From contig NC_134684.1 in the NCBI RefSeq assembly GCF_024713945.1, positions 4,161,001 through 4,225,000 of the forward strand: 64,000 bases of DNA. The letters run 5' to 3'. This stretch comes from Dermatophagoides farinae (taxonomy: Eukaryota > Arthropoda > Arachnida > Sarcoptiformes > Pyroglyphidae). The notes under the pieces were generated by a model, which did no database searches, had not been told where the DNA came from, and saw nothing but the letters and a program-made list of their open reading frames with translations. Positions within the stretch are counted from its first letter, which is position 1, and the number at the start of each line of letters is the position of its first letter. The position numbers were made by a program, and so were the translations under genes. Shown piece after piece: positions 12,956 through 22,847 of the stretch.

Positions 12956-14070
12956 AGATTAAAACAAAAATTAACAAATCAACTGAATTATTTTATTCGT
13001 CATTAGAATTATTTTTCTTCTCATTTTCTGCTGTTTTTCATTTGTTTTTTTTCTGTTGTTTGGCCGTATTGTTTCATTGTTTTGTTAGAATTGTTTTGTT
13101 GTCGTTTCGAAAACGTTGATAATGTATTCAATTGATCGGTGTGGTGATGTCATATATCGAATGTGTTGTGCCTTTTGTTTGTTTTTTTTCTGTCTTTTTC
13201 ATCCATGTTTCTCCAACATGTTGATCAATAAATTCATATGGGACAAGAAAAAAGTGAAAAGAATCTTCTATAATTGTACACACACACACACACACAGACA
13301 CAACAACAATACACATGGATAATCATTATTCTTTTTATATTCAATGAATGTATATTTTTTCTATATCCCACATCTTCGAATCTTACATAAAAATCACATA
13401 TATTTTTCCACAAAAAAAACAACCAAAACTTAGACCATTCATAATTCATTTAGGAATCACCATTCATTCATACATGATAATTGTACAACGGCAGCCTCCC
13501 ACCAAAAACATATTCACAGTACAGGATATATTTTTCATTCATTTAAATATGAAAAAATTTTCTCTTTTTTTTCATTGGTAAAATCATCATCTCTAGTCCT
13601 TATCCTAAATAATAATTTTATATTGAATGATTAAACGAAGGAAATATTGACAAAATTTCATATGAGTTACAAATAGTCACATATTATACATACATGCATT
13701 GATGAAAAAAAAACTACGGTGTCTTGTTGAACCGGTGAACCAAAATTTTTTAACATTGAAAACGATTGAATTCAAAATGACCAAACACCTACACACACAC
13801 ACACAGAAACAATCAAAAACAGATATTTTCTTCAACAAAAAAAAATTACTTCGAAGCTAATCTATTTTTCCTAGTGCCTTTTTCATTTGGGCAATGAGAT
13901 AAGCAAAAAAAAAAATTGAAATGCAGAAACTAAATTGACTTAATTTTATTCTGTTATTTTTTTTATTTGATTATTGTAAATTATATTTTAAAATTATTAA
14001 AAGAAATATACATTATTATTCATTAATTTTCATTGAGAAAATTTTCATTTTATTGATTAGGAATATTCGA
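12956..14070. other. Shared 3' flank of two convergent genes
   Basis: This lies between the FAM151-like stop and the stop of the minus-strand orphan gene. It holds 3' untranslated sequence, a candidate AATAAA at 13227-13232 (plus strand) and several short CA runs. I see no coding sequence. Confidence 0.6.
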
Positions 14071-15780
14071 TTATCGTGGTGAAACATAACGTGTTGGAAT
14101 TTTAATTTTCGGTGATTTTGATTCTGATTTTTTTAGCCATAATGGCGGTGGTGTCCATCTGGGTGATTTCTTAATGATTATCATTCGATCGTTCCACCAT
14201 TTCGGTGTTGATGTTTTTGGTGATGATGGCCGAATAATGTGGTTGAATATTTCCGGTGATTTTCTAACATTTTGTCTTATTAATTTTAATTTTAATCGTT
14301 GAGGTACGAGTAAAGCTTCGCTAACACGAATCGTTTCCTGTGGTGATTGTTTTTTCATCATTGGTTTAGATCGAAATGTTGTTGGTGATGGTGGTGGTGA
14401 AGTTTTGTATCTTTGATCATTATCATAACCAATCAGTTTCACTGACCTTTGTATTGATCGCGGTTGTTGTTGTTGTTGTTTTTGTAGTTCCCAATGGTGG
14501 CTAATAGATGTTGGTTTTGAAAATGACTTTCTCCTTTTAAGTTGGTAATCATCTTCATTATCGTATCGAGTGCTGGTTGTTTGCCATCGTGGTTGTTGCA
14601 CACTTTTGTTCGGCAATGATCCAGATGTTTTGATTCTTGATTGTGCCATCTTCGTTATTGGTGGTTTTGTTACCGAACGTATTATTCCAGTTGTTGGTGA
14701 TCGTTGTTGTGTGGTTTTCGTTATTGTTTTAGGCCAAAGATTGATTTTACGTAATAATCTTTCCAGTATATGTTTCATGTCAAATCTTTGTTGTTCTTTG
14801 GATGCCGCAGAATCCGTTATCCACTTGATCATATCTTTTTTTCTGATTACTTTTGGTTTAATAATAGTTGTTGTTGTCAAGTTTGTTTTTGTTTTTGTTT
14901 TTGTTTTGTGTACCGAAACTGGGACAATAGCTTTGGCTTTGATAGAAATCATTTCCTCTGAATCTTTAGTTTTTATCGTTTTTGGTTCGATTAGTAATTG
15001 TTCGGTTGAAAAATCATCACCTTTAATTTCTTTTTTCATCATTTGTTTTTTATTAATCATCAGTGTGTTGGCTTTTGACATATTTTTTTTGAAAACAAAA
15101 ATTTTTGGAATTTTTTGCGCTTGTCCACCTCTGATCGTCATTGACGCTGATGAAGAATATTTTTTGTGAGGCTGCTTCAACGCCACAAACAGTTTCATGA
15201 AATCTTTTTTGGCCGTTACTGATCTTTTATTTAGTATTTTACTTCCACTACTTCGTAACATACGTTTTGTCGACAATTTAATTGATGCCTGGCTATTGAA
15301 TGACGATTTTTGTTGACTTTTATCCGGTGGCCGTCTTTCTTGTTCTTTTTCTGACATTGTTTCAGATATTCGTAATGTTATATTTTCATCGATTGCGATA
15401 GGAGTTGAATCAATTTTTTCGACCTTAACTTTCTCCAATTTTATCGGTACCAGTTGTTGTTGGACAATATTTTTGATAATTTCCTTTATTTTCTCTTCTT
15501 TTATCACACCCACTTTTTCTCCTTGTACTTTTTGCTCGACCACAGCTTCATTGTCACCATTGGTTGGTCCAGCATCGCCAATGGCCTGCTCATCATCACC
15601 AGTTTCAACATCTTCATCTTCTGCTGGTTGCTCAGCTTTAATGGCAGTTTTTTTCCGCTTTATGAACGCACACGTACCAATTACGGTTGTCGCCGTTGTT
15701 GTCAACATCAAAATGATCGCCAATAATGGCATTGGTTGGCTGATCGATTGATTGGGAACAAATTCATAGTATACTAACAT
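14071..15780 (-). CDS. Uncharacterised 569-residue basic protein with N-terminal membrane segment
   Basis: This is a single open exon of 569 residues. I do not recognise a family. Residues about 17-40 are hydrophobic (MPLLAIILMLTTTATTVIG) and are followed by a KRKK stop-transfer cluster, so a single-pass membrane anchor with the long tail inside is likely. Residues about 47-85 are acidic (EDEDVETGDDEQ). The remaining 480 residues are rich in Lys, Arg, Ser, Thr and Pro, strongly basic and low in complexity. They carry repeated KSP/SPKT/SPR pieces (for example near the C-terminus, KKSPRWTPPPLW) that would suit proline-directed kinases. There is a QQQQQ run. The length of the uninterrupted frame argues that it is coding, although no domain supports it. 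It converges with the FAM151-like gene. It could be lineage-specific. Confidence 0.65.
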   Translation of the reverse strand: MLVYYEFVPNQSISQPMPLLAIILMLTTTATTVIGTCAFIKRKKTAIKAEQPAEDEDVETGDDEQAIGDAGPTNGDNEAVVEQKVQGEKVGVIKEEKIKEIIKNIVQQQLVPIKLEKVKVEKIDSTPIAIDENITLRISETMSEKEQERRPPDKSQQKSSFNSQASIKLSTKRMLRSSGSKILNKRSVTAKKDFMKLFVALKQPHKKYSSSASMTIRGGQAQKIPKIFVFKKNMSKANTLMINKKQMMKKEIKGDDFSTEQLLIEPKTIKTKDSEEMISIKAKAIVPVSVHKTKTKTKTNLTTTTIIKPKVIRKKDMIKWITDSAASKEQQRFDMKHILERLLRKINLWPKTITKTTQQRSPTTGIIRSVTKPPITKMAQSRIKTSGSLPNKSVQQPRWQTTSTRYDNEDDYQLKRRKSFSKPTSISHHWELQKQQQQQPRSIQRSVKLIGYDNDQRYKTSPPPSPTTFRSKPMMKKQSPQETIRVSEALLVPQRLKLKLIRQNVRKSPEIFNHIIRPSSPKTSTPKWWNDRMIIIKKSPRWTPPPLWLKKSESKSPKIKIPTRYVSPR

Positions 15781-16132
15781 TGCTTCAATTTATACGAACA
15801 TAATTCAATTTCGAATGTTATTAGATTAAGAAAATAATTGCCGACAATTAAGCAATAAACCACAAATCATGAAGATAATGAGTTTAATTTATTTTTCAAT
15901 AATAATAATATATATAATATATGAATGAATTGATCGAAACTAATACACCAGTATGTTATTGATTGATCAGATAGAGTCGAATTTCCATGCAAAATATAAA
16001 TATACATAAAGAAAAAAGAGCTTGTTTTATGCGCTCGATTCAGATTTCTGATTTGAAAAATAATCATCGTCATTTTAAGTTCGTGAGTGACGGCCACGTT
16101 TCGTTTTTCCTTCTTCTTAGCACATGAATATA
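15781..16132. other. 5' flank of orphan gene and 3' flank of YTHDC1
   Basis: This stretch of about 350 bases separates two minus-strand genes. It must contain the promoter of the orphan gene and the 3' untranslated end of YTHDC1. No coding sequence or clear element is visible. Confidence 0.5.
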
Positions 16133-18301
16133 TCAATAACGGTCCCGATATAAACCTGAACGATGATGATGCTGGTGGCTATAATGGTCACGATGCAATT
16201 GTTGTCGAACATCAGTCGTTGAATATGTACGATATTGTGTCTGATGATGATGGTGGTGGTGGTGGTAACCACTTGCAGGAGATGAATATGATAATGTCAT
16301 ACTAGATGAATAACGACGGCTACCATTATCCAAAGGATACTAGGATTTATTAATTTGAAAAACGTTAGAACACTAAAAAAGTATTACAGGTGTAATTAAT
16401 ATACCGGTTCTGGTTGTGCATATCCACCTGTTCGATAGCCAGGATGATAGCCATTTAGTGATCCATAATGTTCGGATGAACGGGTTCGGGCCTGTTGCAT
16501 TGTTCGATTATAGCGATCTATATATTATGAAAATATCAAAAAAAATCAAAATGATTCACGAAAAAATAATTTATTCATACCGTCTCGAATGTGATTAGAA
16601 TAATAGCCATCCGAATAGTCGTGTCGTTTTCTACAAGAATAAAGCAACATACGGTGAATCATTAGTTATAATAGAAAAAAATTTTAAACAAATAAAATTT
16701 ACTTGATAGAATGAAGAGATGTTGTTGATGATGATAAATGATGTGATGATGTTTTGTTTCGATAGCTATCGTTACGGGCAGCAACACCATTGCCTTTCAT
16801 TAAAATCCATAAACGGTCCACGGGAATGGCGTTTTCGTGGGCGATTCAATGTCTGTTTTTTCATTCGTTTCAACATTGGAATCAGATCGACAAAATCATC
16901 CGCTGGAAAGAGACGGCACAGTTCTTCGCCTGTTTTTGGTTCAATTTCCTGACCATCACGTGCAATCTTTACAGGTTTTGCTTCATTAAATGCATTGTAT
17001 AAATGAGATGTACGTGTAAATGGTAGTTCGTTACTGCAGATCCAATCAATAAAAAATATACCACCAAACGGGCAGCTATGAACACCTGGTGGTAAAACCC
17101 ATTTTACTGGCTCTAAATCATATTGAGCTTCGGATGATAGCCTGGCAAAACCTTGAAATTTACCGCTTTCTTTTACGGAAAATATGAGTATAACATTACG
17201 AAACTCACGGAACGCACTATTCAATTTGATTTCATTGGGCAATGGTGTTGACCAAACACCTTCACGTTTGCTGATTTCAACATTCTCTTCGTTGTTGCTT
17301 TTCATAACAAAATAACAACTATCTTTGAAAAAATATTTAATTAGTGATGAATAATCGCGTTTTTTTGCGTTCACATTTTTTTTCTTATTCGATATCGGTG
17401 ATGAATGGCGATGATGATGCACAGCATGTCTTCGGCTACGTTTAAGGCCATCATTGTCATCATCATTATCATTATTTTCACGGCCATGTTTCCTTTTACG
17501 TCCAATTATGGATGGATCATCATGATCATGATCCATATCATCAACGACATCATCATCGCATAGATTTGATGATTTTGCCACCGTACGTGAATTGGAATTT
17601 TTGGTAATTTTGATTTTTACTGCAAAAATCGTGTAAATAAAAAAAATCTCTAAAATGTCTTTACATGAGAAAAAATGACGACTTACAGCTAGGAGATCGA
17701 GTGAATGATTGATAAGAACGATTACCATCGGCATTGGATGCACGATCATCATCAACATTATCATTTTTATCCTTTAAAGTAGCTGTAGGTGGGTGATGAT
17801 CATCAGCCATCGAGCTATGATCTTCACATGAACAGGATCCTGAATCGCAACTATATTGTGAATCGCATGTTGATTCCCGTGATGCTGATCGACCGTTTCC
17901 ATTTCCAGTGGATCGATTTGTCGAATTATTATTATTGGACTATAATTTGAATATAAATGATAAAGATTATCACGTCTTTTTAAATTGATTCTAACCTTAT
18001 TGCCATTATCTTTAACGGTTGTAGATAATGATTGCTTGGTTGTTGATTTTTTCTTTAGATCCAAATCTGAAAAAAAAACAAAATCATAATGGAAAATTGT
18101 AAAAAAATAAAAATTCTTACTTTTTCGAGCAATGGTGGTCGTTTTGGTTGCCAATCGTGTAGGATCAAAATTTCTAGCCGCTTTCAATTCGGCATCAAAA
18201 TCTTCATCATCACCATTGTCAAGAAGATCATCGAGTACATTACGTTCTTCATTCATAATGTTTGTCATTGTTGTCGTAGTTTTCGTTGTTATTGTCAACA
18301 T
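16133..18301 (-). CDS. YTHDC1: YTH domain m6A reader, YTHDC1-like
   Basis: There are seven exons in transcription order: 18121-18301, 17996-18066, 17687-17939, 16776-17619, 16581-16630, 16405-16517 and 16133-16339. They give 572 residues with every phase consistent. The N-terminal part is acidic and Ser/Asn/Asp-rich and is followed by a basic HHHRHSSP region. The YTH domain occupies roughly residues 265-420 and reads closest to nuclear YTHDC1 (KSNNEENVEISKREGVWST, then VILIFSVKESGKFQGFARLS, PVKWVLPPG and RDGQEIEPKTG). The two cage tryptophans (GVWS and KWVLPPG) are present. The C-terminal tail is RGG/Tyr/Arg/His-rich (HHHHHHH), as in YTHDC1. YTHDC1 binds N6-methyladenosine in nuclear RNA and steers splicing and export. 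A stronger alternative donor at 16702 follows exon 4. Using it would end the protein at 16772-16774. Confidence 0.92.
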
Positions 18302-18878
18302 CCGTTAGTGACCTTTTTTTGTGTCAAGAAAAATTTTTCATGTTATTAAAAAAAAAATTTTTTTGTTTGTTTGTTTTTAAACATGATGTTTTTTTTTTGG
18401 ATCCCAAACCCGATCGACCAATTCATCATCATATATTATATATAGAATGGAGAAAAAAAAATAAATGAATTTAAGAAATTTTTTTAAAAAAAAATCGTCG
18501 TTTCGCCTACTATCCATCCTGTGATTCATTGATTCATTACACTCTTTTATAAAGATTTTGTGCATGTTCATTTTTCTACATTGGCATTTCTCATATTTGT
18601 ATATCATTATTTACCCGTTATTAACCATTATTACAAACAGACGCAAAAAAAAATATTTAATGAATAAAAATTGAAATGATTCACGAGAAAAAAAAACATT
18701 AATTTCAAAGTCACATTTGAAGAGTTTTCTTTTTTGCATAATAACATGATGAATGTCACACATGCACACACACACACACAGACACACAATAATGATGATG
18801 ATGATGATGAACAAGTTGACAATTTATAAATTTGTTTTACTGGAATTTGAAAATAAATCAGTTCATTCATCACATGTT
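18302..18878. other. YTHDC1 5' flank and ATG16 3' flank
   Basis: This is AT-rich non-coding DNA with CA and GAT repeats near 18766-18806. It should contain the YTHDC1 promoter and the ATG16 3' untranslated end. No gene is seen. Confidence 0.5.
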
Positions 18879-20513
18879 TTATGACCAAATGACAATATTT
18901 TTATTACGATCAGCACTGGCAAATAAATTGCCTGTTGGATGCCATTCAACCGAAACAATAGTACCGATATGTTGATCAGTGGATAGTGTTTTCAAAAGTT
19001 TTCCGGTTTTAAAATCCCAGAAAAATATCTGACCATCATTGCCACCACAAGAAACGTATTGATCATCTGGACTTAGACGTAGTCTTGTCCAATCACAACC
19101 AATCGTAAATGAATCAGCAGTATAATCCTGTATCAATTCATTCATACGTAGATCTAAACAAGTTAATCTGTCATTACGTATTGCGGCAACAAGATGATGA
19201 CCACTATTTGTCACATCTAATGATGTAATTTTTCCTTGTAATAGGATTTCGGTTGACGATGTTTCCATTCGTGAATCCCAGAAACGAATCCTTTTATCAA
19301 TGTGACTGCTGGCAAAAAAATTCTCATCACGATTGGCGACATCAGTACAGGATGAACCGGCGAATAATGTTCTCATACAAGCATTACGATTTAGGTCCCA
19401 GATTTTTACCGTTTTATCAAAACTACCTGAAACCACTTTATTGTTTACTGACATGAATTTCACTGACATTACTTTATTTGAATGGCCGGTCAATGTACGC
19501 CGTACACGATAATCACTCAATGTCCAAACACGACTAGCATGGTCGCTAGACGAGGCCACTAAATATTCTTCAAATATATCGATCGATGTGACCGATGCAT
19601 TACTACCGCTCAATACTTGAATCAGATTGATTTTGATATCATCGAAATTCCATATTTTTACTTTACGATCACCACCACCACTACTTAGATAATGAGTTTT
19701 TTTGTCAAATTTCAAAGCATATATCTCGTTATGAGGTTCAAAATGTATTCGTGGCCGTTCCGGTATTAATGATAAAACCGGATTTTCAATCAAATTTACC
19801 GAATCTTTTTCTACATTCGAATTGACAGTCATTCTGCCAGCTTCATCTTCCAATTGTTTACGGACCTTTTCCTGTTGTATGCGTATCATTTTTTCATTTT
19901 CTTCATTCATAAATTCGGCATCTTTAGCTTTAGATTCCATCACACGAGCAATAAGATCATTATATTGTTGATTAATTTCATCAAATTTTTTCTTTGAACT
20001 ATCATACAGCATCTGTAATGCTGTATGTTCATCGATAAGACAGGTATTCTGTTCTTTCAAATTTTTAATAACCTCCTCAAATGCACGACATTTATCCGTC
20101 ATACAATCTAGACTTATTTTTAAATCACTTTGTTTAGATTTTAAATCATTTTTCTCTTTCATCAAACAAGTAATCTTTGAATTCAATTCGATTATAGTTG
20201 AATCTTTTTCCATCATACATTTCTGACATTCTTTCAATTCATTCTGTAGAGCTATGATTCGATCATTCAATGCTGAATTGGCTGTTGATGATGATGACGA
20301 TGATGCTGTGTTTGATGTTGGATTGATTGCTGTAGTATCACAATTTGTTGAATTTGATTTCTCTCGTTGCAATGAATCAATCTTTTCAAATAAGCTAACA
20401 CATGTTTGTATCACAGATTCAAATGGTTCATTCGATTTTCTTTGTTGTTCTTGTAGCTGTTGTACTAATGATTTTCTCCATGTTGGATTTGTTGATGTCG
20501 ACACGATAGCCAT
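18879..20513 (-). CDS. ATG16L1: Autophagy protein ATG16 (ATG16L1-like)
   Basis: This is an intronless frame of 544 residues. The N-terminus (about residues 10-50, WRKSLVQQLQEQQRK then VIQTCVSLFEKID) matches the ATG5-binding helix of ATG16. A Ser/Asn-rich linker follows, and then a long coiled coil (about 80-235) that would dimerise the protein. The C-terminal half (about 255-544) is a seven-bladed WD40 propeller with clear repeats such as VVSGSFDKTVKIWDL, FASSHIDKRIRFWD and FASADRNKNIVIW. In animals ATG12-ATG5-ATG16 forms the E3-like complex that places LC3/ATG8 lipidation on phagophores and single-membrane endosomes. The WD propeller is the animal-specific addition. Length is close to vertebrate ATG16L1 (about 600). 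The start ATG at 20513 precedes the ATG5-binding helix directly. The absence of introns contrasts with its neighbours, but the frame shows no decay. Confidence 0.95.
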   Translation of the reverse strand: MAIVSTSTNPTWRKSLVQQLQEQQRKSNEPFESVIQTCVSLFEKIDSLQREKSNSTNCDTTAINPTSNTASSSSSSTANSALNDRIIALQNELKECQKCMMEKDSTIIELNSKITCLMKEKNDLKSKQSDLKISLDCMTDKCRAFEEVIKNLKEQNTCLIDEHTALQMLYDSSKKKFDEINQQYNDLIARVMESKAKDAEFMNEENEKMIRIQQEKVRKQLEDEAGRMTVNSNVEKDSVNLIENPVLSLIPERPRIHFEPHNEIYALKFDKKTHYLSSGGGDRKVKIWNFDDIKINLIQVLSGSNASVTSIDIFEEYLVASSSDHASRVWTLSDYRVRRTLTGHSNKVMSVKFMSVNNKVVSGSFDKTVKIWDLNRNACMRTLFAGSSCTDVANRDENFFASSHIDKRIRFWDSRMETSSTEILLQGKITSLDVTNSGHHLVAAIRNDRLTCLDLRMNELIQDYTADSFTIGCDWTRLRLSPDDQYVSCGGNDGQIFFWDFKTGKLLKTLSTDQHIGTIVSVEWHPTGNLFASADRNKNIVIWS

Positions 20514-22847
20514 TTTTTTTGGTGTTGTACGAATCGATCAGTTGATTGATGGATGAATTAACGAGTGAAAGGTAAAAAATCACGTTTACTTATTATTACT
20601 CTAAGAACACTAATCAATTAATAATTTGGCACTTAATGCTGGTTTGAAATTTGAAATCCCTGGTAAAAAAGGCGTTATTTTATAGTTCAAATATATATTT
20701 TTTGTGTGTATATACATGTGTATGTGTGGGTAAATTGGATTATTGATGTCTGAAAATTTATTGGCAAAAGAAATAAAGAAATTTTTTTTTCAAAAAAGAA
20801 ATGTGAGAATCGTGAATCAGATTAGATCAGTTTCTTTATCAACATCATGATATATAACATCATGTATAGAAAATATCAAAAAAAGAAGATAAAAGTCAAT
20901 AATAATGTGATGATTTATTTTAGCCAAATAAAATATCGATTGACAGTATCGATACTGAAACAACGAAAACAAAAAACAAATCGATTTATTCGTTCAACAA
21001 CCATTAGGACAATATATTAGCCCATTAGAAGAATATATAAACAAACGAAAAAAAATAAACAAAATACATTGGGTAAAAATAAAAAATTATATGATGAACA
21101 CACAAGACACCACAATAAATCGAATTGAGAAAAAAATGTTATTTTTCATAAATGATGGTCATGAAGAGAGATATATAAAAAAAATGAATAAACAACTATA
21201 TATGTCGAGCAGAATATGTAGAGAGACTAGATGTGGAATTGGATTGACACGATATCACACACACATACACAAACTAGATTCATTTGATTTTGATCAAATT
21301 TGATCAAATCAAAAAAGAATTATCCATTATGTGTTCGAATATTGCCTAAATTGTTCGATAAAATACATCATTATTTGAAAGATTTGATGGATGAAAAACT
21401 TTGATTTTCAAAAAAAAAAAAAAAAATATTGCAATTTCATTTCACTGTAGAATTGATGTTGATTGAAAAAAAACATTCATTTGTTCTCTGTTCATTTTTT
21501 ATTTAAAAATCAAACAGACGTGACCGAGACAAACCTTTCGATAAAATGATTGGATTCGAATTGATGAACGTAATTAATGAGTATATATACGAAAACAAAC
21601 AAAATAAACAAAAACAAACATAAGAGCAGATTCCCACGTTTTTTCTCACCGGAAATTCAGAATGAATAAAAAGTTGTGTACGGGTATTCGATTGGTTTTC
21701 GTCAACAAAAATAAACTCATCACACATCACAAGGAATCATAATATGATTGATTGATTGATCGTCAAAGTGATTGCTGTCGTGGACAAAGGTTTTGTATTC
21801 TAATTTGGTTTTGATGATGAAAAAAAAGTTTTTGATAAGAACCAGAGACAAAAAAAAAGAAACAGTGCTCATCATAACAAAACAAAAACAAGCGGTGGCG
21901 GCAGCAGCAACAACAACAATAAACAAACACACACACAATGAATATTTGATGTTTGTGTGTGTGTGTGGTAGAGGCACACCAAACAACAGGCCAACCACAT
22001 GACATATTTTTTCGAACATATATCTAAAACTAGACCGTACAAAAATGACGGATCGAAATGTGGCGGTTCGAATTTTATTTGAAAAAAAAAATTAAATTTT
22101 ATGAGTTTTTGAAAATAAAATCAAATTTATTAATTTATAAATAATTTTTGCCGGATTAAAAAAAATATAATCATAAATTAGAAGGGAATGTTTTTTTTCA
22201 AACAACATTTGAACATTTGAAATTAGGAAAACAAATTAAAATTATTTGGAAAATTCTGCAGATTTTTTTTTCTTTGTATTAGATGACGTTTTTAATCTAT
22301 CCAAACATTGTTAAATTGAACATGATGATGATCTGACAATTTATATTCGTAAATGGAATGATTATGAATTTTATGATCGATTTTAGTGTAGTAAATGTTC
22401 ACACAGTAATTAAAGTCCTTGTGCTCGATAAATCAGTTTGTTTGTTTGATTTGATTTTGGATAAAATTATGATGATGATGATGGCACCTTTTGTAATGGA
22501 GCGAGAAAGAGAGAGAGAGAGAGACGAAAACATTTTGTAGTGTGCCATTCAGCATTGTCATTCACTTATCAATGTCATCAGTCAAATGTGGAATGTAGTA
22601 TTGAGAAAAATAAAAACCAACAAAAGCAAAAATAATAAAAACAAGGTGACTGTAACAAATACATATTTTTCATTCTGTCATTGTTGTTGTTCAGTCTTTG
22701 TCACCGAACAAAAAATGTCTACCTGTGTCTATATTACGTATAGATGATGATGTGTGTATGTATTCAATATAAAGAAAAGGCCATGTTTAGTCATTGATTG
22801 GATAAATGAATGGATGAATGAATGAAGAGTAAAATAGAAAATCCCGT
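20514..22847. other. ATG16 promoter side and NHERF 3' flank, no gene seen
   Basis: This is 2.3 kb of AT-rich DNA between the ATG16 start and the NHERF stop. It contains short CA runs, a GA run at 22503-22524 and poly-A pieces. The open frames here are low in complexity and resemble no family. Confidence 0.5.

Noticed and set aside
14570-15169. 199-codon plus-strand open frame
   Set aside because: It is the exact antisense of the orphan minus-strand gene. Its Val/Phe/Ile/Leu/Cys-rich composition is what the reverse complement of Lys/Thr/Asn-rich coding sequence gives, and it has no domain.
16133-18301. YTHDC1 exon 4 stop at 16772-16774 as the true C-terminus
   Set aside because: Three further exons close in frame (CCC/GTAACG to the acceptor before 16630) and give a Tyr/Arg/His tail like other YTHDC1 proteins, so the long form is preferred. 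The short form is kept as a finding.
22060-22080. GGTTCGAATT, resembling a tRNA B box
   Set aside because: There is no A box or cloverleaf upstream and no acceptor-stem pairing; it is a chance match.
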